Origin: Lepraria neglecta
Lineage: Eukaryota > Ascomycota > Lecanoromycetes > Lecanorales > Stereocaulaceae
Direction: 5' to 3'
Assembly (NCBI GenBank): GCA_033220425.1
Contig: CM065650.1
Coordinates: forward strand, 1,922,001 to 1,986,000
DNA length: 64,000 nucleotides
Shown: in pieces, positions 21,482 through 32,430 of the stretch
Layout: each line of letters begins with the position of its first letter
Numbering within the stretch: position 1 is the first letter of the stretch
Notes under the pieces: model-generated
What the model saw: the letters and a program-made list of their open reading frames with translations, nothing else
Told to the model about the DNA's origin: nothing
The model's database searches: none
Made by a program: the position numbers and the translations under genes

Positions 21482-22372
21482 TGTTAGCGCAGGCCACCTT
21501 GGGGTATGCTGACTAAGCAGAGCTAGAAAGGTGATTGGAAGGGTAAAGGTACTATGATCGATCTGTCAGAGCGAAGTAACTTGTAGAATATCCGATGTCA
21601 ATTGGTTGAGATGAATATTTGACTTGCTGAGTTCTCCTTGGTGCAGGACTGTCTATATATGCCCCATAGCCAAGCCATCGCATAAAACATGATACAAGGC
21701 GTATCGCATAAAACATGATACAAGGCGTATCGCATGAAGCATGATACAAGGCGTATCGCATGAAACATGATACAAGGCTTATCGCATGAAAAGTATGAAA
21801 CAGGCGCATCGCAGAAAGCATGAAAACAGGCTCATTGCAAAAATGCCTTGGAACCATCTGAGACATGCAAACTTTTCCAACTCATCATTCCTGCCTCTCA
21901 GGACTGTGTTGAACAGCCAGCTCTCATATGTGCCAGCACTTTGTCACCAGATAAAGCTATGTAAGCTTATAATTCAACACGCACATGGCGATATGGCGAT
22001 GGATTGCCTATTCGACAGATGGCGATATGGCGGTCAGGTTGCCTATTCGCACATGGCGATATGGCGCAGGATTGCCTATTCGACACATGGCGATATGGCA
22101 CCGGATTGCCTATTCGCACATGGTGATATGGCACCGGATGGCTCATTCGCACATGGCGATATGACGGCAGATTGCCTATTCGCACATGGAGATATGGCAC
22201 CGGGTTACCTATTCGTACATGGCGATATAGCGGTTAGTATCCTGGAACCATCCGAACCATGCAAAGCTTCAAAGATTACTTCTGCATCCCAGAGCTGTCT
22301 TTATAGCCAGCTCTTACATATACCAAAACCGTTGCCATTAAATAAAGCTATAGATAAGCTTATAATTCAACA
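21482..22372 (-). repeat. Composite LTR (Copia family), minus orientation
   Basis: 891 bp. The left 498 bp (21,482-21,979) is a complete compact LTR, the same length as the 5' LTR of the full element. It is joined to about 250 bp of the 34-bp minisatellite and to the 5' terminus of the long LTR type (to 22,372, ending AATTCAACA). An inverted partner lies at 24,321-25,177. Confidence 0.85.
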
Positions 22373-24320
22373 AGCAGAGGTAGTATAATCTCGAACCTAG
22401 ATATTAATAGAAGAGAGGCAGACTGCAGCTAGGTTAAGAGCTACCCGGTCTATATCTATTCAGGCCTCGTATATTAGAAGACTATAGGAGAGGACTCCTC
22501 TAATTTAGGATATCTCTATAAGGATTTAGTAGTCTATAGACCTTATAAATATTTATAGTATTTTATCTAGCGTAGAGATTATATATAGGTCCGAGAATAA
22601 GACTATAAGAGTCGAAACCCGGAAACTATATAGGAGGGAAAGTTAGTCGGTAAGGTCTTAGTCGTTATAGAGGTAAAGGATCTTAGTAATAGGGACTTTA
22701 AGCAACGTATATAGACTACCCTTATAGAAGTCTTTAATTATTAATATCTAGGGTAGGTATAAAACTACTATAGAATAGTCAAAGTTGAAAAGGTACGGGC
22801 GTTACTTATATTTAATCCTCGAACAATAGGTACTCGCCGCTTCTATAGACTACTAAATATCAAGCGAAGTATTTATCTAGGACCGGGAATAGTTAGAGGA
22901 AAAGAGATATTCTATATTAACAGTTTCATTAACTAGGACTAATATACTATAATATATTACCCTAAATTCCTAATAAATAATTCTAAGACAGCGCGACGAA
23001 TCTATACTAAATTCCTACTAAATCCTTCTTAGGTAACGCTATAAACCTAAGTAAAAACCCTTAAAAGGAAGAGAGATAATACTATAAATATATCTAGCTC
23101 GATAGAGCGGAAGAGATACTGCTACTAACCGCCCTCGCCGCGTCTAAAGTTAAGGCTTTAGTCTTAAGGAAAACCTCTAATATAAAGAACTAACCTATAG
23201 TTTTAATTACCGCAGCGGCATTAATCCTCTCTTCGGCATATTTAATTATAGCTATATCACGTTAGCAAGCTATATAGTATCTTATATATACAATATTTAC
23301 TTGCTTTAGTATGAAGTCTACGGCCCTCGTACGTTACTAATATTCGGGTACTTCGGTAAGCTGAGGAGTAGGGAGGTTATTAAGCTCGCGGTATCGTATA
23401 TAAAGTCTATCGGGGAATATAGGGAGCAAATTCGTCGGATATTAAGTATCTATAGCGACACTTTGCTAAAATAATAGCGACGAGACTATAAACTACGAGA
23501 AGAAATATTAAGAAACGTCTAGCCAAATATTCATCCGACTCGGACAGGGTAAACCCGAGTTAGACACTACTTAGACAGTGCAAAACCTATTATAGTTACT
23601 AGATTAGTAAGCGCTTGCGCTTGCCTTATGTATTTCTTCCGCTTAGTAGCTAGAAAGCAACAACAACACTTTTCAACTCCAATAGAACGCTCATTATAAT
23701 TACTTTCCGCGTTGTATATTTCATCCTTACTAAGACTCTACCAATTGGTAGCAACGGAAGTATATTCATTCCCGCCGTATACCAGCCAGTACATTCGTAC
23801 TATACTAGTCCACCTACTATTACGAGTCATTTGATTCGCCGTAACAGTACTATTTCCGTACCAGTACCTCACCGCACCATCACTACCACCGTTACTACTT
23901 CGAACGGACCGAACCGAGAACGCCTCATCTATTTCCGTCTAAACTATACTACAAGGCTATAAGAACTATACTATCTACGAAGCTATACCAGCGATCTTCT
24001 GCGTCAGCGTACCTTGCGTATAGTTCCACGCCAGCAAATTCCGTTAGGGCGCTATTCCATTTCCAGATTTCGCCCCTAACGCTTGGCGCGGTATAAATTT
24101 CTTCCGAAGAATTAAGTCACTAGATTATATCACCGCCTCTATACCTTCCTTTTATAGGCGTTAAATAAAGCTTTTCCTTTAACACGAAATGACTTCTTTA
24201 ACTAATTATTAATAATAAGCTCCTTATAAGCCAAGCGGGAGTTACTCTAGAAGCGGAGAAGCCAAAGTTATTAGACTTTACTATATATCTTGCTTTCTAG
24301 TTAAATACTTTCTTAGTAAA
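22373..24320 (-). mobile_element. R1 (Plavaka/CACTA-like) DNA transposon fragment, copy 1
   Basis: Inverted relative to the R1 copies at 27,028 and 45,490: 22,373 onward is the reverse complement of sequence ending near 29,060. It carries the second R1 frame, readable here on the plus strand, with a (L/V)VVIEVKDLSNRDFKQRI-like stretch around 22,655-22,710. Both ends are cut; flanked by inverted composite LTRs. Many stops. Confidence 0.6.
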
Positions 24321-25177
24321 TATTGAATTATAAGCTTATCTATAGCTTTATTTAATAGCAACGGTTTTGGTATATATAAGAGCTGGCTATAAAGACAGCT
24401 CTGGGATGCAGAAGTAATCTTTGAAGCTTTGCATGGTTCGGATGGTTCCAGGATACTAACCGCTATATCGCCATGTACGAATAGGTAACCCGGTGCCATA
24501 TCTCCATGTGCGAATAGGCAATCTGCCGTCATATCGCCATGTGCGAATGAGCCATCCGGTGCCATATCACCATGTGCGAATAGGCAATCCGGTGCCATAT
24601 CGCCATGTGCGAATAGGCAACCTGACCGCCATATCGCCATCTGTCGAATAGGCAATCCATCGCCATATCGCCATGTGCGTGTTGAATTATAAGCTTACAT
24701 AGCTTTATCTGGTGACAAAGTGCTGGCACATATGAGAGCTGGCTGTTCAACACAGTCCTGAGAGGCAGGAATGATGAGTTGGAAAAGTTTGCATGTCTCA
24801 GATGGCTCCAAGGCATTTTTGCAATGAGCCTGTTTTCATGCTTTCTGCGATGCGCCTGTTTCATGCTTTTCATGCGATAAGCCTTGTATCATGTTTCATG
24901 CGATACGCCTTGTATCATGCTTCATGCGATACGCCTTGTATCATGTTTTATGCGATACGCCTTGTATCATGTTTTATGCGATGGCTTGGCTATGGGGCAT
25001 ATATAGACAGTCCTGCACCAAGGAGAACTCAGCAAGTCAAATATTCATCTCAACCAATTGACATCGGATATTCTACTAGTTACTTCGCTCTGACAGATCG
25101 ATCATAGTACCTTTACCCTTCCAATCACGTTTCTAGCTCTGCTTAGTCAGTATACCCCAAGGTGGCCTGCGCTAACA
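24321..25177 (+). repeat. Composite LTR (Copia family), plus orientation
   Basis: 857 bp, inverted partner of 21,482-22,372, shorter by one minisatellite unit. Order: long-LTR 5' terminus (24,321-24,462), array (24,463-24,679), complete compact LTR (24,680-25,177, 498 bp, TGTTGAATT...GCTAACA). Confidence 0.85.
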
Positions 25178-27027
25178 GTGCCGATACGCGTAGCATGGAG
25201 CATGGTTATCGAACACGGTTATCGAACGTTCGATCATCTCTCATGGTTAGCGGCTTGGCGCGTCTCTAGGACGCGCAGGCTTCATGTATCTATCTTCTCT
25301 CCTTAGATATATTCTTCTAGTTATATTATACCCCTATCGACTCGCTCTAGGCAGGCCCTTGACATTAGAATATATCTTATCTTACCCCTGCCCTCGTGAG
25401 CTCGTTAGCGAGGTAAAATAAACGGCGAAGCTCGTGGCTAGTTAGCGAGTTAAAACAAGTGTCGAGGAACCCCTTTCAGTATCCGATCCAGATTAGTACT
25501 ATAGTATACCGTTGACACGTTAACGAAGGCTCTGTTATATGAGCAAGCTCCTAGCGAGTGACCCTGAACCCTAGAAGCAATACCTTTTCGACTCGTTAGC
25601 CATTATCTCTACCTTATAGATATCTCGGTCTTCGTCCCTCTGCCTACCCTATTACCCTCTATATCCCCTGCTACTATAGCGCGAGGCTATAAGCTAGACC
25701 CCTACTAGCGAGAAGATATCCTCCGGCGAGCAGAAACCCGTCGACGTACCTCCTTCCTCCTACCCGATAACGATACTAATGCGAACACTTAAGGCGCAGC
25801 TACGGTGTGGGATATCAGAACTATACCCCAACTATAATACTGGGTATTAAAGGAGCCAATAGCTGTAATAGTAGCCCTAATAGAACTCCGCCAGGAAAGA
25901 GACGCAGCTATATCCTGTATTGAAGATTGGGAATTAATAACTACTAAACTAGACTAGGCGGCGGAAGCAGCGTAAGAAGCGCAGGCTTAGAGGCGAACTA
26001 CCTAAGATAAATACCGAACTCTTAGATAAAGGAACTCCTAACTAGAAACCGAAGTCGGACGTCTAGAGAAGCAGGTTGCTATATTAGAAGAAGGTATACC
26101 TCCGCGCTAAATAACCCCTAGCTCTACTATCGATGGCAGCAAGTAGTATACCGCTAAAATATTAGACCCCCTACTATTCTGCTAACTAGATAGCGATATT
26201 ACCTTAGAGGACTAGACGTAATATATCCGAGATAAGTTAATAGTGAATAAAGACCACTTTGAGGATGATACTACCAGAACTATCTATATTATCTCTCGTA
26301 CTAGAGGTATTACTACTGAGTAGATATACTCCTACTATACTGAAGATGCTGATTACTTCACTACCCCCGACGAGGTACTAAGTATACTCTAAGATATAAT
26401 AGGTAACCCTAATAAGCGGTCGGATATACGTCGAGAGTTTAAGGTACTTAAAATAAAGGCGACCGAAACCTTCGCCGTATTCCTACTAAAATTCTATAAG
26501 TATACTATTTACTTGAAACTCAACGAAGTAATTATAGTTAAGGAGTTAACTAAGAAGGTAACGCCTTGCCTTTAACGAGCTATTACTACTAGTACTATAG
26601 AGTTTAATACGATTAAGGGACTTGGAGACTACTGCTAACGGGTAGATAATTAGTTATATAATATAGACTCTATCTATAAGCGTAAGAAGGAGTCAGTTAA
26701 ACGCGTAATAGCCCCGCCTACTAGTTCTTTAAAAGTACCCTAAGTCACGGCGTATACGCCTCTAATAAAGCGTCTATCAGTTGAACTAGCCGTTATTATC
26801 GCCCCTAGACGTACTATCTCCCCGAAACTACTCTCCGGTAACTATTATAACTATAGTAAAGAAGGCTACTAGGCTAAGGACTACTCTATTCTAAAGAAAG
26901 AGGGAATTCGGAAAGTCGCCCCTAATAGTAAGAACTCGACTCTAAGGATAAGCTTAGAGCTAGCGGAAATAAGATAAATAGGTTAGAGGTTTCGGAAAAC
27001 TAGATATCCTTAGGGAAGTCGCCTCTA
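25178..27027 (+). mobile_element. Ty3/Gypsy element copy A, leader and gag part (fossil)
   Basis: Broken remnant with many breaks. After a leader (25,178-25,780, with a perfect palindrome ATCGAACGTTCGAT at 25,221-25,234) comes a gag-like region from about 25,790: coiled-coil-like Glu/Arg/Ala-rich stretch, capsid-like region near 26,130-26,640, zinc-knuckle remnant near 26,850. Cut at 27,027 by insertion of R1; pol remnants in the same orientation resume at 30,803. Confidence 0.7.
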
Positions 27028-27400
27028 CATCGCGCTTTCCCAAAAGTTGCTGGGAAATCCCGAGTTGCCGAGCGCGCCGGTAGGGCTGACAGTTACGTTC
27101 AGCGGAATCAGCAACTCAATGTTGCTGACAGTATCAAATCAGCTCGATCTGCAACTCAATACTGCTGATTTAACGATATTAGGTCAGTCAGCAATTAGAT
27201 ATTGCTGTTAGTATAATGTATAACCAATCAGTAATTAGATATTACTATCAGTGTAATGTCTAACCAATTAGCAATTAGATGTTACTGTCAGTGTAATGTC
27301 TAACCAATTAGCATGTCTATTATACGTTCAGCCAGCTATCAGCTCAATCAATAATATAACGCTGCTAATATATAGCTGCCAGTTTTCTTTTATTATGATT
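27028..27400. repeat. R1 terminus with subterminal palindromes and 41-bp tandem units
   Basis: Imperfect palindromes of the form CAGCAA(C/T)T(C/A)(A/G)AT(A/G)TTGCTG recur. Within 27,188-27,310 three units of about 41 bp (CAGCAATTAGAT...TAACCAAT) follow one another; the copy at 45,490 has two. Such repeats near transposon ends usually bind transposase. Confidence 0.7.
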
Positions 27401-29663
27401 GATTACTTCTTATATAGTCTATACATTTCTACTAATTAGTGGCTATATATCTTCTATACAAGATGTAAGTAGGTAGTCGAATCTAAATAAAGTCTTCTAT
27501 ATATACAATCCGTTTGAAATATAGCCACTACCGACAGCTCCTTTAGTATATGAAAGCTCGTTATTAGTAATATTAATATAAGTTTAACTCGCGCTTATAC
27601 TAATCCTTCTTTAACTTCTTTACGGGTTATTTAACCACGCTTTCCTTGATTCTATAATGATCTATTATCCGCTAATCCGACTATATCTTCTACTCCTTAT
27701 AATTCGAGTAAATAACCGAGATAGAGAGTTGCGACGCCTAGTTACCGAACTATCAGCGGTACCTAGCAAAACTCTAGTAGATCAGGGGCGCATGTATTTC
27801 GCCCTTTTTTGCCCTTGTCCGATTAGTATCCGACTCGGGTTTTATACTATCCGAGTGGTGTCTAACTCGGGTTTACCCTATCTGAGTCGGATGAATATTT
27901 GGCTGGATATTTCTTAATATTTCTTCTCGTAGTTTGCGGTCTCGTCGCTATTATTTCAGTAAAGTGTCGCTATAGATGCTTAATATCCGACGAATTTGCT
28001 CCCTATCTTCCCCGATAGACTTTATATACAATACCGCGAGCTTGATAACCTCCCTACTCCTTAGCTTACCGAAGTACCCGAATATTAGTAACGTGCGAGG
28101 GCCGTAGACTCGATACTAAAGTAAGCAAATATTACACGCGCAAGATACTATATAGCCTGCTAATATGATATAGCTATAATTAAATATACCGAAGAGAGGA
28201 TTGATACCGCTGCGGTAATTGAAACTATAGATTGGTTCTTTATATTAGAGGTTTTCCTTAAGACTAAAGCCTTGACTTTAGACGCGGCGAGGGCGGTTAG
28301 TAGTAGTGTCTCTTCCGCTCTATCGAGCTAGATATATTTATAGTATTATCTCTCTTCCTTTTAAGGGTTTTTACTTGGGTTTATAGCGTTGCCTAAGAAG
28401 GATTTAGTAGGAATTTAGCGTGGATTCGTCGCGCTGCCTTAGAATTGTTTATTAGGAATTTGGGGTGATATATTATGGTATATTAGTCCTAGTCGATGAA
28501 ACTGTTAATATAGAATATCTCTTTTCCTCTAACCGTTCCCGGTACTAGATAAGTACTTCGCTTGATATTTAGTAGTCTATAGAAGCGGCGAGCGCCTATT
28601 ATTCGAGGATTGAGTGTAAGCGACGCCTGTACCTTTTCAACTTCGACTATTCTATAGTAGTCTTGTACCTACCCTAGATATCGATAATCAAAGACTTCTA
28701 CAAGGGCAGCCTGTATACGAGTAGGTCGTTGCTTAAAGTCCCTGTTACTAAGATCCTTTACCTCTACGACGACTAAGACCTTACTAACTAACTTCCCCTC
28801 CTGTATAGTTTCCGGGTTTCGACTCTTATAGTCTTATTCTCGGACCTATACGTAATCTCTGCGCTAGGTAAAATACTGCGAATGTTTATAAGGTCTACAG
28901 ACTACCAAATCCTTATAGAGACGTCCTAAATCAGAGGAGTCCTCTCCTGTAGTCTTCTAATATACGAGGCCCGAATAGATATAGACCGGGTAGCTCTTAA
29001 CCCAGCTGCAGTCTGCCTCCCTTCTATCGATATCTAGGTTCGAGGTTGTACTATCTCTACTTAGCGTTTTCGCTCGGTACGCCTTAAGAAACGCAGCCAG
29101 GCTTTAGATAAACCCAGCTATATTTAGCCATTCAGCCATATCTCTCGCCGTTTGCCAGTAACGACTATCGTATTTATATAGGTATCTTAATATATAGCGC
29201 TCTTCCGCGTCTACTCGCCATCCTAGTTAGTATAGATCTAGGAGGACCCCGGCCTTTGTACTTTTCTTGTCTTCTTGTTTTCTCCTCTAACTAAGTGATA
29301 TAGGCTCCGTCTCTTGGAAATCTTTAATATCCTATATAATTGTTAACTTGATATGGCGTTCGTTATATTCTATTAATTACTCCTAGTAATCCTTATACTT
29401 ATTTGTTTAGTTATAGTAATTCTTTAGCAATATCGGATGTGCCCTTTCCGAGGCTTGGGTGCTATATCTATCCGGCGGACTATAGTATCTAATTATATTA
29501 ATGTAATGACTGATACTATGGAATTTAGGAAAGTTGAAAGTTTGCTCGCCCGTTTTCTTATTGACTGGCCTGTATTTTTAAAATACCTCCTTGAGTAGAT
29601 CAATCCTTTCCAACGCTGTGTTTATATATTCTAGTGTCGCTTTGTCGTAGGATCGGTATCTTG
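27028..29663 (-). mobile_element. R1 (Plavaka/CACTA-like) DNA transposon, copy 2, truncated
   Basis: Begins precisely with CATCGCGCTTTCCCAAAAG after a TA dinucleotide, at the same point as the copy at 45,490. The first 370 bp are rich in the palindromic motif CAGCAA-n7-TTGCTG. From about 27,400 it is AT-rich; the minus strand holds the second R1 frame (about 29,050-27,900). It is cut at 29,663 by a truncated LTR, before the transposase part present in copy 3. Confidence 0.75.
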
Positions 29664-30802
29664 CGCATAAAACATGATACAAGGCGTATCGCATGAGGCA
29701 TGAGACAGGCGTACCGCACGGTCTATATGATTGCCCATTCTGCTCATGGCGATATGGCACCGGATTGCTCATTCGCAGATGGCGATATGGCGGTGGATTG
29801 CCTATTCGACAGATGGTGAGATGGCACCGGATGGCTCATTCGCAGATGGCGATATGGCATACACTGCCTATGATGCACATGGCGATATGGCGGCGGATTG
29901 CTCATTCGCACATGGCGATATGGTGATGGACTGCCTATTCGACACATGGCGATATGGCACCGGATGGCTCATTGGCACATGGCGATATGGCGCTGGATTA
30001 CCTGTTTGACACATGGCGATATGGCACCGGATGGCTCATTGGCACATGGCGATATGGCGCTGGATTACCTGTTCGACACATGGCGATATGGCACCGGATT
30101 GCCTATTCGACACATGGCGATATGGAACCGGATTGCCTATTCGCACATGGAGATATGGCACCGGGTTGCCTATTCGCAGATGGCGATATGGCGATGGACT
30201 GCCTATTCGACACATGGCGATATGGCACCGGATTACCTATTCGCAGATGGCGATATGGCGGCAGGTTGCCTATTCGACACATGGCGATATGGCACCGGGT
30301 TGCCTATTCGCAGATGGCGATATGGCGATGGACTGCCTATTCGACACATGGCGATATGGCACCGGATTACCTATTCGCAGATGGCGATATGGCGGCAGGT
30401 TGCCTATTCGACACATGGCGATATGGCACCGGATTGCCTATTCGCAGATGGCGATATGGCGATGGACTGCCTATTCGACACATGGCGATATGGCGGCGGA
30501 TTGCCTATCCGCACATGGCGATATGGCGGTCAGGTTGCCTATTCGCAGATAGCGATATGGCGGTCAGGTTACCTATTCGCACATGGCGATATGGCGGTGG
30601 ATTGCCTGTTCGACACATGGCGGCATGGCACCGGATTGCCTATTCGCAGACGGCGAATGGCGGTCAGTATCCTGGAACCATCCGAAACATGCAAAGCTTC
30701 AAAGATTATTTCCGCATCCTAGAGCTGTCTACATAGCCAGCTCTCATGTATACCAAAACCGTTGCCATTATGTAAAGCTATAGATAAGCTTATAATTCAA
30801 CA
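29664..30802 (-). repeat. Truncated long LTR (Copia family) with minisatellite, minus orientation
   Basis: Right edge is the intact LTR 5' terminus (ends AATTCAACA at 30,802). Moving left: about 140 bp of U3, the 33-35 bp minisatellite (about 29,745-30,660, roughly 27 units), the GACCGTGCGGTACGCCTGTC linker, and the first 26-bp repeats. The downstream part of the LTR is missing at 29,664. Confidence 0.85.
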
Positions 30803-31445
30803 AATCGTATCGTCTTCCTACCTGGCCGCTATAACTATATAGAGGCCCCCTAAGCTCTTATAAAGCCTCCTATCGAGAAGGTAGATAAGACGATAAATAT
30901 TCCTATAAGTCATTCGCTTCCGCTACTTGAGAAACTAGAGGTATTAGATATCGCCGAGATTAGCGCTACTATATTCTATATATATACAAATAACTAAAAG
31001 AAGCGCGACGTTTAATACTTCTCTATGACAATGGCTGAGTTAGAGAAGACCATCTAGAATAGACCTATACTAGACTAGATCTATAAGGTATCGAAAGCAA
31101 CGGAGGGGACAGTCAAGTAGAAGCTTCCTCGGGAATACTATAATCTTATTAATATCTTTGATCGGAGTAAAGCAAAGGAACTCCTACCATATCGGTTATA
31201 TAATTATAAGATCGAGATGGAACCTAGAAAGAAACCACCTTAAAGTCGCTTATATTCGATATCTAGATTTAAGCTCTAAAAGGTAAAGGAATACTTAGAC
31301 GATAACCTTAAGAAGGGCTTTATCTTATCTAGTATAGCTCCCTACGCGTCGCTAGTTCTATTTATCTAAAAGTATAATAGAAGTCTCCGTTTCTATATCG
31401 ACTATCGGAAACTTAACGCCCTTACGATTCGAAACCGCTATCCTA
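30803..31445 (+). mobile_element. Gypsy copy A, pol part (fossil), left of nested copy B
   Basis: Protease-to-reverse-transcriptase linker and the start of reverse transcriptase in plus orientation (FYIDYRKLNAL region about 31,395-31,430). It breaks at 31,445 and resumes at 38,185 across the nested Gypsy B insertion. Confidence 0.8.
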
Positions 31446-31953
31446 TGTTACGAACCGTGCGTATCGGTCTTCGTATATGGATTGATTCTCAATGGGGATA
31501 GCGGTGTTACCACACAAGAGGTGAAGCAGGCTTCAAGTGATGCTAAGCGGGTCTGGTATATGACCAGATGATATATATTCAGTGCCTAGCCTAAGAGATC
31601 TATCGCATGTAGTAAACAATTGAATAGTAAGTTGAGCACGATGCTCCAAGTGGTAAGCAGTGCTCCGCATATATAGATATACGAAATCCATACCAAGCAT
31701 TCTTGATCGCACTGATCGCACTGATCGTATCTGCGCTCATTGCGACTACTGCGCTCATCGCTTAATATGCCAAGCCTTCCTGATCGTACTGATCGCACTG
31801 ATCGCATCTGCGCTCATTGCGACCACTGCGCTCATCGCTTAACATACTAAGCCTTCAGGGTCTATCCGAGTCGAATACCGACTCGTCGACTCGAACTATA
31901 ACGGGCGCTACGCTCCATGAGCGTATCCCTGATCATGTTTCCTAATCGTAACA
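31446..31953 (-). repeat. 3' LTR of Gypsy copy B (508 bp)
   Basis: TGTTACGAACC...CTAATCGTAACA on the plus strand; pairs with 37,677-38,184. Contains tandem GATCGCACTGATCGCA and CTGCGCTCATTGCGAC repeats. Confidence 0.9.
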
Positions 31954-31984
31954 TTAGCTCCCTCTCCTAGATTTCTCGTCCCGA

Positions 31985-32430
31985 GAAACTATCCATCCTT
32001 TATACTACCCGATATACTAAACGTTTAGATAAACCGACCGTCTGCCGAACGGTATTAGCCAGTAAGCTAAACGAAGTTGTTATACGGCCGTGCTCCCGAT
32101 ATGTTACTAGCGGCAAGCAGTACCTGATAGGTACAGGGTCCGACAGGTATTCTAACTGTATAGGCAGCGGTAGGAAATACGACCTTATAGTATCGCCCCT
32201 CGAAATATATCGTATTAAGACGGAACGAAAGGAAGCGTAGTTATAGTTAAAAAATACGCGCGAAGAGCTCGAGGATTATATACGAAAATCAATAGAGGAA
32301 TCTATACGTCTTTAGACTACGCTGACGCGCCTTTAGATATAGTATAAACATCTTGAAAATAAAAAGCGGAAGATTATAGACTAAGAGATATAGAATATTA
32401 AGGAGTTGGAAGAAGACTAGCGGTCTGTCC
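31985..32430 (+). other. Antisense Cys-rich frame of Gypsy copy B
   Basis: Plus strand, opposite to the pol of copy B, between the chromodomain end and the 3' LTR. Aligns with the better-preserved copy at 39,086-39,500. Fossil, many breaks. Confidence 0.5.

Noticed and set aside
21552-21866. 104-codon frame with repeated CFMRYALYH-like segments (also at 24,793 and 45,015)
   Set aside because: Translation of the 26-bp LTR repeat; recurs wherever the LTR occurs.
27657-27917. 86-codon plus-strand frame
   Set aside because: Lies in R1 opposite to its coding direction in an AT-rich relic; no recognised pattern.
29731-30736. Overlapping plus-strand open frames up to 274 codons
   Set aside because: Same minisatellite in the LTR at 29,664-30,802; all three frames are open for the same reason.
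31533-31842. Frames with MRSVRSVRS and RTDRTDR repeats (also at 37,764-38,073)
   Set aside because: Translations of the GATCGCACT tandem repeat in the Gypsy LTR.
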